From Rheum nobile (taxonomy: Eukaryota; Streptophyta; Magnoliopsida; Caryophyllales; Polygonaceae): a stretch of 64,000 nucleotides of DNA. Under the pieces are notes generated by a model, which did no database searches, was not told the origin of the DNA, and saw only the letters and a list, made by a program, of their open reading frames with translations. Location: contig WOAB01000005.1 in NCBI GenBank assembly GCA_027886185.1, positions 62,001 to 126,000 of the forward strand. The letters run 5' to 3'. Positions within the stretch are counted from its first letter, which is position 1, and each line of letters begins with the position of its first letter. Positions 37,178 through 49,175 of the stretch are shown here, piece after piece. The position numbers and the translations under genes were made by a program.

Positions 37178-38524
37178 TCAGTCAGCCTCATGCATCTCAT
37201 ACAGCCGCTGACCCTGACTCATTGGAGCAGCTGGGGCCTTTCCTTTGTTCTGAGCAGTCGTCTGCATCGAGGTGCTAGGAGTCCCTGCAGGCTTGAATCG
37301 AGGTCGGTTGTTATGGCTAATTGACCCTTGTTGCGACTCAGCCTCCTTCTGCCTCTTTTGAGGACAACAAGTGTGCAGATGCCCTTCCTTCCCGCACGCA
37401 AAGCACGTTCTCTTACCTTTCGTGCACTCATTGCTCTTGTGCCCCGATGTTCCGCAGTTATAACACTGAATCGGGTTCTTGCTCTGGCACGAGCGTTGAG
37501 TAGGACCTGACTGCGTCAACTTAGTTCTTGCTCGACCAGACTTGGCAAAATGCGATGGTGGTGCGGGTCGTTTAAACCCACTAGCCTGAGGCTGGCTCTG
37601 CACCGGTCTCTGGCGATTATACTTCTTTGCAGACTCCTCTAGAGTCACTTCCAGCTTGTAGGCGGCATCCACGTACTGCTCCAGATTAGAGCAGTCGTGG
37701 TGCACCATCAACGGCTTGATATCCGGGTTTATCCACTCATGGAAATGCTAGATTTTCTGCTCCTCACTCGACACTTCCAGACCAACATATTGCAACAAGT
37801 GGTTAAACTTTACAGTTAGCTCACTCACCTTCAGCCCATCAGTCTTGGGGTAAAGGAACTCCTTATGTTTCTCCTCCCTCATAGCACAAGAAAAGAAACG
37901 GTCGGTCATCTTTGTATTAAACATACCCCAATTCAACGCGGGATGATCAGCTAATCCAGTGCTCTCCCACCATTCACTAGCCACATCCTTTAGTTGAAGG
38001 GAGGCAATGTGCACTTTCTCAGCTTCAGTGCAAGCGACATTCCTGAATAACCGCTCCATATGTGAGAACCAATATGCCATCCTGACTGGTTCTCTAGTAC
38101 CATCATAGCTATCAGGCCTCATCGAGCTAATGGCCTTCAAAGCCCGACCGTAATTCCCTCCATTTCCCATGGTGTCGACCGGAGGTAAAGGGTCCACTGG
38201 CTCCCCAAATTCAGGAATAACCTGAGGAACTGGGACACCTTGCGCTTGATATACAACGGGCCGAACTATCTCGGTGACAACTTGTACAACGATCCTTCGA
38301 ATAGCCTCGATGGCCGCAGCATCGAAGACTACTGGAGCAATTGGTGGGACAAAGGTTCCTTCCCTCTCCACTTGAGGCTTAGCATGAACATGGTTATGAC
38401 CTGCTGGGTTGTTGTGAGAGGCAGATTCACTCTCATCCCCCTGATTAGAAGCACTTCTCAGGTTCAACCTAAGGTTGTTATTCAGCCCAACACCAGCACG
38501 AATTGTGTTCCTTGTGTTCACCAT
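37178..38524 (-). pseudogene. G1 gag
   Basis: Capsid-type protein starting MVNTRN at 38524; an ATG 15 bases upstream is also in frame. A gag domain (RMAYWFSHMERLFRN, ASEWWES, FLYPKTDGLKVSELTVKFNHL) is followed by two CCHC zinc knuckles (CYNCGTSGHKSNEC and CFACGKEGHLHTCC). A TAG at 37748-37750 interrupts it where Gln is expected, and a TGA at 37178-37180 separates it from the protease in the same frame. Both look like decay of one gag-pol ORF. Confidence 0.9.
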
Positions 38525-38760
38525 CTGTTTGCCGATCAATTATTAAAGTACTCCATAAAATTAATATAACATTTAAAGATGCATAGTAGATGTAATTAAT
38601 TTGGAGTAGATTAAACTGGCAACTTTATTTATAACAAGAACTGAAACCATGTTTCAAAGTCTTACAATAACCTTCCTAAATGACGAGACAAAACTATTAG
38701 GAGGCTAATGCTCTAAAAACAACGAAAGGTAAAACAACGAGAAATGATCACTATGACATG

Positions 38761-39819
38761 CTATTGCCCCCCTCTAGGTGCCTTGAAAAGATTCATGTAC
38801 TCATCAGCCCTCCGATATCTCTTCGGAGGTGACCTGTCATCTGGTTCCGAAGATGGCCTCCTCGAGCTACTAGGACCCGAAACACTTGGCCCCTCCCTAG
38901 GCATCAGAACGCTTGGCCCCTCCCCAGGCACAAGTGGATAGCAAAACCGATCCAAGAACCTTGGGCGAAAATCCGCCACATCCAGCTCATAGTGCAGGTT
39001 GACTAGTTGCTTTGCCTGTCTAATGTTGTCCTGAAGCTCGTGGACATTATCCAGCATGAGGGAGAGATTGGACTCAACATCGTAAGCCCGCTCCTCCATA
39101 GCGTATAGCGAGTCCATCCACTCATCTATGTGCTCAACTAGCACACGGGGCCTGACCCTTGCCTGTTGGGTGGGAACGTCCACATAAGCCTCCAACGATC
39201 CCCACGGTCTAGCTTACCTACGACCTTGCTCCGTCATCTCTTCCACCTGGCGACGAGCCTCGGCGGAAGCCATCTCACTCTGATGGTGCACGTGACGAGA
39301 AGCAGGGCTCATCACCGGCTCTCTAAATGCGTGGGTAGGATACGGACCCACTGGTGCATCCAACGGCTCGTACTCCACCCTGTCAACACCAGACACCCCA
39401 AGTGCCTCCCAAGTAGCAGGAGACAAGGGCGTGTACTCCAGGCTGGGGAAAAGAAACTACATCCCCGAGTCTTCTCTATCCACAAGCAGGTGCTCCAGAC
39501 CCAGATCAACATCGTATTCCTCGAGGTCCTCCTCATGATCCTCTCCGGGGTCCTCCTATGGGTCTTCCTCAGGATCCTCCTCGGGATCCTCCTCGAGCTC
39601 CTCTTCGGGGTCTTTCTCGGGATCCTCCTCGGGATCCTCCATCTTGTCGAATATGAGAACCACCGACTCCTCGACAACGGTCTTCTCCTCCTCCTGAGGA
39701 CTAACCGCATCCCCGACTATAGCGCAACCCGGAAGAATATGGAACTCAAGCTCGGCCTTAGGTGGCGGAACTACTTCAGCGTCCCTCCTCCCCTTCAGTT
39801 GAGACACGATAGCACCCAT
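38761..39819 (-). pseudogene. G1 extra ORF upstream of gag, unknown function
   Basis: One reading frame of about 353 codons from ATG at 39819 to a stop at 38761, broken by in-frame stops at 39556-39558, near 39460 and at 39214-39216. The N-terminal part contains an acidic repeat (EEDPEEDPEEDP) around residues 65-100. The C-terminal part has a helical segment (NVHELQDNIRQAKQLV) and a basic tail (RRPSSEPDDRSPPKRYRR). I recognise no domain. It is in a different frame from gag and about 240 bp upstream of it. The continuous frame between stops argues that it once encoded a protein. Confidence 0.65.
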
Positions 39820-40081
39820 TGCATGCGAGGTGACGAGAGAGAATTAGAACTTTCTAATATAGAAGCTAACTTTCTATATTAGACAGAAGAAGAAGGCACG
39901 ACTAGAACGGCAGAGGTTTCAAAGTATAAATTTTTTTACTCAAAAGTATAATCTTGTTGAAAATTTTGACTTGTCTTTTGAAATACCCAATAAATTTCTT
40001 TACCATAAACGAAGGACGGTTTATAAAGTTTTGTTTTAAGTAAAACGACTTGAAAACTTAAATCATTTTAAAAACTTTCGA
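39820..40081 (-). other. G1 leader between PBS and first ORF
   Basis: About 260 bp, AT-rich, with no ORF. Expected 5' leader of the element. Confidence 0.5.
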
Positions 40082-40096
40082 CTCTGATACCAAATC
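40082..40096 (-). other. G1 primer binding site (initiator Met tRNA type)
   Basis: Minus-strand TTTGGTATCAGAG follows the LTR within 2 bases. TGGTATCAGAGC is the complement of the 3' end of plant initiator tRNA-Met, the usual chromovirus primer. Confidence 0.85.
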
Positions 40097-42317
40097 TGTA
40101 ACACCCCCAAAATACCTTTGGAAATATTACCGCCAATGACCTCAGAATACACACCTGGGGTCACCCAAGGCTTACCGTTTTTATAACAAATGATATAATA
40201 TTTTAAACTTTATTAAATAACATGAAAGTTGACCCAATAATATTCATACCGACGTCATAAGTTACAACTGATAACAAAACCAAAAACAGAAAGCGTTTAT
40301 TACAGCGGAAGTCTTTGAGATAAATAGAACGCCACAAAGGGGTTTTGAACCATGCGATCTTACGCCATGATCTTTAACCTTAGGAAAAACACAAAAATAT
40401 CAACTGCCTTCAACGTCGGATTTCTGGCCTTCACGGATGAGGAAATTCACCTGATGTGTCGTATGATACGGATGACACCAGCCAACCATGCAAAGGAAAA
40501 ATAACGGTTGGTTAGTCTAATGAAAGACTACGCAAGGGCACAAATAAAAGGTTCTAAGTAGTCGTATCAAGTTACAACTATCGCTTATCGAATAATAGCC
40601 GATACACGATGTGAACTCCAATACTTCTACGAAAACACAAGAAAAGGAATGATCGAAGAGAAGACTCCAAAGGAATTGAGTCTTATGGGAAACGTATGAA
40701 AAGAAGACTCCAAAGGAATTGAGTCTTATAGGAAATGTATGACAATTGTTTGGGAACGTTAAGTTACGAGTTTAAAACACGACCTTGATTATTTGGGTCA
40801 ACGACCAACCTCACCGCACAATGCGAATCCAGATTGGAAAGAAGACTTACTCTAACAAGAGTCCGGGCGGTTTCCACATTATACTCCTCGCCCGAGGGTA
40901 TATTAATTATGTGCGTAAAAGCACTTATCTTATTTAATTCCAAAACGAACAATCACGTTAAAGCTTTTAATTTACATCATCTCGATACGAGAGATATTTA
41001 TGGGGAAAGAATCCCGAATGTTGGCACTAGCTAAGTGCACCTACCCTTTGGATAAGGGTACGATCATGACCAAAAGTACTAGGGCAAAATCCTCCTAATA
41101 TCAGTTATAAAGAAACGGCTAGACCTCGCAAGATACATAGCGTTCCTACGAATACTCGTGCTAACTAAGCATGTAAGTTCACATATAAATCCACACCAAA
41201 ATCCATTACGGTAATATCATATAGAACTATATAATAGCGTTGTTTCTAGCAATATATACAACCTATTATAAATCCATATTTTAACTCATCGTTTTATCAA
41301 ATTTGTTTCCAAACACAAAACAACCACTTTATCCCATCTTAATTAGACAATTAAATAATTGACAATCAAGGGAAACATGGAATAATGAGCAAGAGCGAAC
41401 CGCCACTTGCCTTAGTTTAAACGAATGAGAGATCGGGTTCGAGATTTGGGAACTTGAACTTGAGCACGACTTCCTACGACGACGACGAGTTTTAAGACAA
41501 AACCCTAAATTAAATACAGTACGAAAAGACGAAGTGAAACGAAGGAAAGGGGCCAGTGTCGCGGTCGCGGATGGCATAGCCGCGATCGCGGACTTGCTGG
41601 GCAAACCGCGCCAAAGGTTTTATAACCGCGATCGCGGTTTCGCACCCAACCGGGGTCGCGGGTCTCTGCCTGGCCGCGGTCGCGGTGGATGGAGCCGCAA
41701 TCGCAGGACTCCATCCTGATGCGAGCTTAACTCAAACTTTTGAGGCCATACCGACGACGACGAGGCTTCGGATATTCGCTTCTGAACAATGTGCACCACC
41801 ACCACTCCTGGAGCTTCACCACGGCATCGACTTCGGCTTCCGGCGACGATAAATCCGACGATAATCCAAGCTTTATTGAGAGGAAGAGAGAGATGCGAAT
41901 GGTGGAGAAGAAGCCAAACCCGAGCCCTATTTATAGGCTAGAAATGGAGCTCAAACCTCAACGCCAAGAAAACCCAAGCACTCCAGCTCTCACCGTTCGG
42001 ATGCATGGAGGAAATGCCGATCGTCGACATTCTGGAAGCAGAGGAAGAAGACGATCAGAGTTGCCCACGATCGCGGTTTGCCCATAGGCAAAACCGCGGT
42101 CGCGACACTGCCGCGCTTGCGGTTCTCAGACTTTGCTCGCGAGTCTTGATCGCGGTCATGCTTAATCTTTGGTTTTAGCACTCCTTAAATAATTTAAGAC
42201 CCATATATCTTATTAAACGTATATCATCACGTTCAAAAGGTTCTTATAGAGGTTACAGAAATTGCCTAACACGTCTTGCTTACAAAACGAAATTTGGGAC
42301 TTTTAGGGGTTATTACA
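40097..42317 (-). repeat. G1 5' LTR
   Basis: 2221 bp; plus-strand view TGTAACACCCCCAAAATACC to GGGGTTATTACA. Contains short hairpins at 40511-40531, 40661-40684, 40704-40727 and near 41021-41037, and CCGCGATCGCGG-type palindromes at 41558-41710 and 42065-42130. It is followed by CTACG, the inferred target site. Confidence 0.92.
41925..41937 (-). promoter_or_regulatory. LTR TATA box (G1 5' LTR)
   Basis: Minus-strand CCTATAAATAGGG. Same position as in the partial 3' LTR and in solo LTR C. Confidence 0.7.
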
Positions 42318-42912
42318 CTACGACCGTGAATTGACAACGGAGGAACTACATCCGTCCGTGGTCAATTCATGGAAGAAATGCGTTCCTCCGTGGTCAACTC
42401 ACAGATGGATGCAATTCCTCCGTGGTCAACTCACGGAGGAACCGCGTTCATCCATCACGGATGAACGCGTTTCATCCGTGATGGTGGGACGTCGTCTTCT
42501 TCCTCAGAAGACGCAGTTGTTCGTTCGTCTCAAGAAATCAACTCAATAGCAACAAGAAATTAATCCAAAATCTATCTAAATCATATCCATTATACATTTT
42601 ATTCATCTATAGACTTATAACTTTGAATTCATAAGACAAATTAGGTCAATAATACCCAAAATTCAATGTTGAAAAATTGTTTAAACCCTAACTACAAATT
42701 TACAAAATTAGTTGATAAACTTATATTTTCTTGGAGATGGTTGGTTGATTATTAAGTGTGGCACCTCCTTGATCCAAATTGATGACAATTTTGTGGCTAA
42801 GTGAAGAAGAAAGGACTAATTTTTGATGGCTTGTGAGATGAAAAATGGAAGAAAGAAAGAGAGGTGGGAGATGAGACATATTCTTCACATATTGGTTTTA
42901 TTTTATGGTACA
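42318..42912. repeat. Second copy of the G1 left-flank sequence
   Basis: Collinear with 12289-12835: the CCGTGGTCAACTCACGG cluster, then noncoding DNA that resembles an LTR fragment. Keeps about 40 bp (a CATCACGGATG / CATCCGTGATG inverted pair) missing from the left copy. Confidence 0.85.
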
Positions 42913-43553
42913 TCTATATACTTTTACTAAAGACATAAGTCTCTCTCCTATTTGTCACACATCTAGCTATGTCAAGTTATCAATTTAATTTGTACAATTA
43001 TATATCCACCCTTCTAATTTTCTCCTAATTGCTCCAATTTTTTCTAGCAAGATTACATATATAGTTTCTATATATATTTTTGTAGCTAAATTTTGGCATA
43101 AGTTATATTCTTAATTATGTTATAGATCTCTACTAATTTTCTAGCAAGATTTCATATCTATTTCTTCCACATATATTTCCTTACTCAAATTTTAGCAACA
43201 TACTATATGATTTTATATTTATTTATGGTACATTTTGGTTAGCTTATGTTCAATATTTATAAGACATATTCTTCACATATTGGTTTTATTTTATGGTACA
43301 TTTTGGATTCACATATTGGTTAGTTATTGAATACTAGGATTTCATATTTGATAAAATTATTGTCAAACATATTTTTATTATTAGTCTGTATTTAATATTT
43401 TTGGTATTATATATGACAAAATTAGTATTAAGGGTTTTAACTTTATTTTAAAGTTATTGATTATTATTTATTTAACATTATTATAAATTATTATTTATAA
43501 ATAATAAAAATTTATTCTCAAGATCTCGTACAAGGCACGAGCTTATCTACTAG
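42913..43553 (+). mobile_element. Small nonautonomous Helitron, copy 2 (intact)
   Basis: 641 bp; TC at 42913 after A, CTAG at 43550-43553 before T. The 3' hairpin CTCGT...ACGAG lies at 43525-43541. It provides the uninterrupted version of the site where the 7.7-kb Helitron inserted in copy 1. Confidence 0.8.
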
Positions 43554-43995
43554 TATGAATGTATAATTGATCATTTATCGATAGTGAGAAGAATAATAGG
43601 TTTATTACTTTCATTCTACTACTTTAACATAATTTATGCCATTAATTAATTCATTTTACCCTTATCAAATCGTATCTTAACAATAATCATACGGTTTCAA
43701 ATCTCGATATAATGGCATGAATCTAACGATTTAACATATATAGTCATGAGCCTCATGACAAATTGTACGTTTAGCTTCAACACATTGCTTAATTTATAAA
43801 TGTTTCAATGATAAATGTATATCACATATGAGAATTGATAAAAGTATGTATATAAGCTTAAAATAATACTTATCCCATATATGTAATTTTCAATTAACAA
43901 GAATTTAAATATTTGTTATGATTGATATTGTAACTTATCATTAACTGATCATACATTTTCTTAAGACTTATTCGTTGTGTTTATAGCATTGTTGG
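43554..43995. other. AT-rich noncoding DNA
   Basis: No gene seen. 43554-43873 repeats 21215-21535; beyond that the sequence is unique up to the G3 LTR. Confidence 0.75.
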
Positions 43996-44431
43996 TGTAG
44001 AAGTAGGAATCTGATTTTTTTTTCGGATTCGAATTGGAACGATTCTATCCGATGATCTATGCACTCCAGATAAAGTAACTAACCTTTTAGATGACCTGAA
44101 ACCACAAAACGAGTCAACGGCAGGGCTGTATCTCCCCTAAAGCCCCTCTGACGCTCAAGTCAGGCAAAAAACTCTCTTTCAACAATGGTGGCAGCCAAAA
44201 GAAAGAAGAAGAACGTAGTCGAGAGAGAGAAAGAGAGCTAGGTTAAGAATATTCGAACATGGGCTTGAATAAGCTAACTTCGTTATGAGCTTATTAATTG
44301 ATAGGCCCATTAAGTGATTTTAATGAATAAAAGGCTGCTGTTATATTTACTTTTTATCCACAATTAATTATCCTTTATTGAGAAAAATAGCTAATTAAAA
44401 ATAAATAAGGAAAGTGGAATTTTCCTCATCA
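43996..44431 (-). repeat. G3 3' LTR
   Basis: 436 bp. On the minus strand it follows the purine-rich GAGGGGCAAAA, a plausible PPT. Visibly diverged from its partner, which marks an older insertion than G2. Confidence 0.88.
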
Positions 44432-44510
44432 TTTTGCCCCTCGGGTCTTCGGAAGCTTCGGGTCCGAAGAACCGACAAAGTAGACCGCTCGGGCTTGATT
44501 TATAAATGGC

Positions 44511-44915
44511 AAGTCGAGAGCATCGCACGGCCCGTGCGGGAAAATGCACGGCCGTGCGGTTGGCATTTAAATCCCTTGGCTGAAAAAGTTGAGAGCACCG
44601 CACGGCCGGTGCGGAAAATCGCACAGCCGTGTAGACGGTGATCCAAATTCTCAGAAAAAATCGAGGGGACCGCACGGCATATGCGGTAAAACGCATGGTC
44701 GTGCGGTCGGCACTTTAATTTTTTGGCTGAAAAGCCGAGAGCACCGCACGGCCTGTGCGGTAAAACAAACGACCGTGCAGTCGACACTTTAATTTTCTGA
44801 CTGAAAAGCCGAGAGCACCGCATGGCCTCTGCGGTAAAACGCACGGCTGTGCGTTCGGCATTTTATTTATGACTGAGAAGTCGAGGGCACCGCACGACCT
44901 GTGCGGTTGCCATTT
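44511..44915. repeat. 73-bp tandem repeat, about six units, palindrome-rich
   Basis: Units begin GAGAGCACCGCACGGCC (44516, 44591, 44663, 44737, 44811, 44883), period 72-75 bp. Each holds CCGCAC-GGCCT-GTGCGG and usually a second palindrome like GCACGGCCGTGC. It lies between integrase and the 3' LTR of G3. ORFs through it are translations of the repeat. Confidence 0.9.
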
Positions 44916-44959
44916 TTCCTTATTCGGGTTGTTTGCTCGACATCCGCTTGAACGTTGAG

Positions 44960-45420
44960 TTGAAATCCGGAGTGGTCATGGGGATGCAGCATTTTCCGAC
45001 CCGCCATGGCCCACATCACGACCTATTGAGTGGCTCTTGCCAGCTCGGACTTGCTTGTAATCTGGAGTGGTCATGGGGATGCAGCACTTACCGACCCACC
45101 ATGGCCCACATCGCGACCTATTTGAGCGGCTCTTGCCAGCTCGGGCTTGGTTGTAATCCGAGACGGTTACAGGAGATCAGCAACTTACTGACTCATTGTA
45201 GCTCGTGACTCGGTCGAGGTGAGTTGCAACTTGCAAACTCGGTTACACTCTTTAGCGGCCCTTGGCGTGCCAATAGGCTTGGTTGTAATCCGAGACAGTT
45301 ACAGGAGAGCAACAACTTACTGACTCGCTGTAGCCCGTGACTCGGCCTAGGTGAGTTGCAACTTGCGAACTCGGTTACGCTCTTTAGCGGCCCTCGGTGT
45401 GCCAAGGGGCTTGGTTGTTG
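44960..45420. repeat. Two further tandem duplications in the G3 3' region
   Basis: A ~95-bp unit (GAGTGGTCATGGGGATGCAGC) occurs twice (from about 44963 and 45060). A ~132-bp unit (GTAATCCGAGAC(G/A)GTTACAGG) occurs twice (from about 45152 and 45284). No gene. Confidence 0.8.
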
Positions 45421-45683
45421 GGAAATTGGTTGACCTTTTGCCCCATGCATTTGCCATGCCTTGCTTCCTGTGCTGAGGAGTTTCAACTGTATGTGCTATC
45501 AAAGACATAATGTATTGCAATAGGGTAATTTCAAAATGTCATAACATAAACATCTCTAAACGTGAAGAAAAGAATGTATTAGGGGAACAACCCTAGGGGC
45601 CTCGTTAAAACCTCTCTGCAGGAAAACCTCATGGAAAAAAACCATACAGAGAGGAAAAAGAGTACCCCCTACCTAGAATGTGA

Positions 45684-46931
45684 TCAGATGTAGAATCTCC
45701 TCAGGTTCAAGATGTTCCAGGTGCATGGCACTACCTTGCCATCCATGTCCTCCAACTTGTAGGAGTCGTTCCCGGGGCTGGCTATCACGCGATATGGCCC
45801 CTCCCAGTTCGGTCCTAGCTTGCCCTTCGTGGAGTCCCGAGTGTTGGTGAGAACTTTTCGTAGGACAAAATCCCCAACTTCAAAGCCACGTGGCTTGACA
45901 TGCTTGCCATGGGACCTCACGATCTCGCGCTGGTAGACGACAGTCCTTATGGCCGCCGCTTCACGCCGCTCATGGAGGAAGTCAAGGTTGGCTTCTAAAG
46001 CTTGCTCGTTCCCTCCTTGCTCGAACGCTTTCGTATATACGGTGGGGAGCCCCATCTCTAAGGGAATGACCGCGTCCGTTCCATAAGCTAGAGCAAAAGG
46101 CGACTCTCCTGTGGACCTTCTAGGTGTGGTTCGATGTGCCTAGAGCACTGCTGGAAGCTCCTCCACCCACTGCCCCTTATCCTGGTCCAGTCTCTTCTTG
46201 ATCCCGTCAAGAATTGCCTTGTTCGTGGCCTCAACTTGCCCATTTTCCTGCGGGTAAGCTACAGATGAGTAGAAGTTCTTTATGCCATATCCTGCGCAAA
46301 AATCTTTAAACACAACATTGCAGAATTGAGTTCCATTGTCATATATTAATGAATATGGAATGCCAAAACGGGTAATTATGCACTCCCAAATGAACTTCTT
46401 GATATCAGTATCTCTTATGCTCGACAGCGGCTTCGCCTCCACCCACTTGGTGAAGTAATCTGTGGTTGTGACTAGGAAACGCTTGTTGCCTGGGGCCCTT
46501 GGGAAGGGCCCAACTAAATCAAGTCCCCACTGCGAGAATGGCTATGGGCTCGTGAGTGGATGTAAATCTATCGCTGGCTGGTGGGTGAGTTTGGCGAACC
46601 TCTGGCACTTCTCATACTTTCGAACATAGCACTCTGCATCCTTCTGCATGTATGGCCACCAGTACCCTTGGGACCTGGCTCTGAAAGCTAAACTCTTTCC
46701 TACAGCGTGAATTCCACATATGCCCTCATGAATCTCATAGAGGAAATTCTCCACCTTTGAAGGCGGAACACACTTCAGATATGGGCCTGAAAAAGACCTC
46801 CTATGCAAAAATCCTTGGAGCGAGATCTAGAAACGGGCTGCTCTAAGGCACACAAGTCATGCCTCACGTTTATCCGCCGAGAGGATATCATGCTTCAAAT
46901 AATCAAAAATTGGATCCATCCAGCTAGGTTT
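45684..46931 (-). pseudogene. G3 integrase
   Basis: HHCC zinc finger (HEGICGIHAVGKSLAFRAR, YEKCQRFA). Core: GLDLVGPFPRAPG, TTDYFTKWVEAKP, YDNGTQF, PQENGQVEATNKAILDGIKK. C-terminal part: FEVGDFVLRK, GPYRVIASPGNDSYKLEDMDGK, LNLRRFYI. Stops near 46539, 46140 and 46854-46905 inactivate it. Solo LTR C separates it from RNase H. Confidence 0.9.
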
Positions 46932-49175
46932 TGTAATACCCCCAAAATACCCTTTGGAAATATTATCGCCAGTGACCTCAGATTACACATCTAGGGTCAC
47001 CCAAGGCTTAACCATTTTATAACAAACTGTATAATAACATAAACTTTATTAAATGACATACAACTGCCCAAATAATATTTTATTACAAATGTTGAAATTT
47101 ACAATTCGATAACAAAATCGAGTACAAATATTTATTACATCGGAAGTCTTTAGAATAAAATGACTCAACAAGTCTTGACCTTGCGATCTTACGCCTAGGA
47201 TCTCAACCTTGGAAAGAAACACACAAAACGCCAACTGCCCTCACGTCGAGTCCTTGCCTTTACTGATGCGGGAACTTATCTGATGTGCCGTATGAGACGG
47301 ATGACACCAGCCAACCATGCAAAGGAAAATAATCGGTTGGTTAGTCTAATGAAAGACTATGCAAGAGTGAACTAGAAAATGTTCTAAGTAGTCGTGTTAG
47401 GTTACACCCATCGCTTCTCGAATAAAAGCCGATGACGATAGTGAACCTCAACACTCCTACAGAAATATACGAAGAGGTATGAACAAGAGAAGATTCCAAA
47501 AGGTTGAGTCTTATGGGAAACGTATGAAGATAAGACTCCAAAAGATTGAGTCTTTCGGGAAGTATGACAAGTGTTTGGGAACGTTATAGTTTTCACACAA
47601 GCGTTTAAAAACGACTTGATTATTTGGGTCCACAACCAACCTCACCGCACAATGCGAATTCAGATTTGGAAGGAGGACTTACTCTAACCGAAGTCCTGGT
47701 GGTTTCCACATTGTACTCCTCGCCCGAGGGTATATTAATTATGTGCATAATCGCACCTATCTCATTTAATTACAAAATGTATATTCACGTTAAAGCTTTT
47801 ATTATATATATATATCATCTCGACACGAGAGATATCTTTGGAACATTTCTCGAATGTTTGGCACTAGCTGAGTGCACCACCACCTATATTCGGATAGGGG
47901 TAGGTCATGACCAGTAAAGTGTTAGGGAAAAATCATCCTAAGCACCAAGTTATAAAGAAACGACTAGACCTCGCAAGGTACATAGCGTTCCTACGAATAC
48001 TCGTTCTAACTACACATTTAAGTTCACATAAAATTCATACCAATACCATCATGGTAACAACAGGTATAATAGCGTTGTTTCTAGCAATATATACAACCTA
48101 TTATAATAACATATTTTAATCACATCATCTTATAAAATCTGTTCGTAAACAAAAACAACATTTCATTCCAATTTAATTAACAATCAAAAGTAATTGATAA
48201 CTAAATGAAGTATGGAATGATAAGCAAGAGTGAACCGCCACTTGCCTTAATCTAGTCGAACGTAGCTCGATGGATTCCGAGTATCTGGAGACTGGAATCT
48301 GCGTATGGATCCCTACGATGACGACACAACCATGACGAAACCCTAAGTTAGATTCGATACGAACGAATAACGATACGAACGAAAGAACGTTAAGAATCGA
48401 AAGGAAACGACGGTTGAGCCATGACCATGGTTGTCCAATCCACGATCGCGCTTGCTAAGGTAAGCCGCGGTCGCGGTTTGGACTTCCGCGGTTGCGGAAT
48501 TCTGGGCAGAGCCGCGGTCGCGAAATTCATCCCTATGGTCGCGGACTCCCCTTCCGACGTGACTCTCCTCCAGCTTCGAGGCTTACCGACGACGCGAATG
48601 ATCACCTTGGCTTCGAACGAGGGCTCACCACCACCACCACTACTTCCTAGCCTGGACAACTTCGGCGACACCACCAATTCCGACGACACTCCAACGAGGG
48701 CAAGAACTCCGACGAAACACAATATCGAGAGGAAGAGAGGGATCAAGATGTTGAGGATGAAGAATTCCGGGGTGGGAGCCTCCTATTTATAGGACAAAGG
48801 GGAGCTCAACGTCGATAAGACCAATCGATCGGCATCCCCAATAGCGAAACAGCGGCATCCGAACCGGCAAAACACGAAGGAATCTGAAGACGACGATGAA
48901 CAGTTTTCCGCGGTCGCGGAAAACACTTCCACGGTCGCGGAAAACACTTCCGCGGTCGCGGAATTGCCGCGAGTGCGTTCTTTGGCCTTTGGTCGCGGAT
49001 CCACTCGCGGTCTAAAGTTAGATCTTATTTTTAGTAATTCTAAAAATATTCTAAGACCCAGTATATAAATTAAACGTATAATAATACGTTCAAAAGATCA
49101 TTACAGAGGTTACAGAAATTGCCCAACATGTCTTTCTTACAAAACGACAGTTCGGGACTTTTAGGGGTTATTACA
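46932..49175 (-). mobile_element. Solo LTR C (G1 family) inside G3
   Basis: 2244 bp, TGTAATACCCCCAAAATACC to GGGGTTATTACA. Flanked by GGTTT (46927-46931) and GGTTC (49176-49180), a target-site duplication with one change. It shares hairpins, TATA box and palindrome clusters with the G1 LTR. Confidence 0.9.
48781..48793 (-). promoter_or_regulatory. LTR C TATA box
   Basis: Minus-strand CCTATAAATAGGA, in the same place as in the G1 LTRs. CCGCGGTCGCGG-type palindromes lie at 48450-48540 and 48905-49015. Confidence 0.65.

Larger units (their letters stand above)
21529..42317 (-). mobile_element. G1: Tekay-like Ty3/Gypsy chromovirus, decayed, 3' LTR truncated
   Basis: A minus-strand element with order, from right to left: 5' LTR 40097-42317, PBS, extra ORF, gag, protease, RT, RNase H, integrase, chromodomain, PPT, partial 3' LTR 21529-22963. 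Chromodomain ending, single gag-pol frame, gag start MVNTRN and initiator-Met-type PBS all suggest the Tekay/Del lineage. It is split by G2 at 25524-36280. Many stops and one frameshift make it inactive. Confidence 0.88.

Noticed and set aside
44511..44915. CRISPR-like regular repeats
   Set aside because: Plant retroelement context, units contiguous without unique spacers, and no cas genes.
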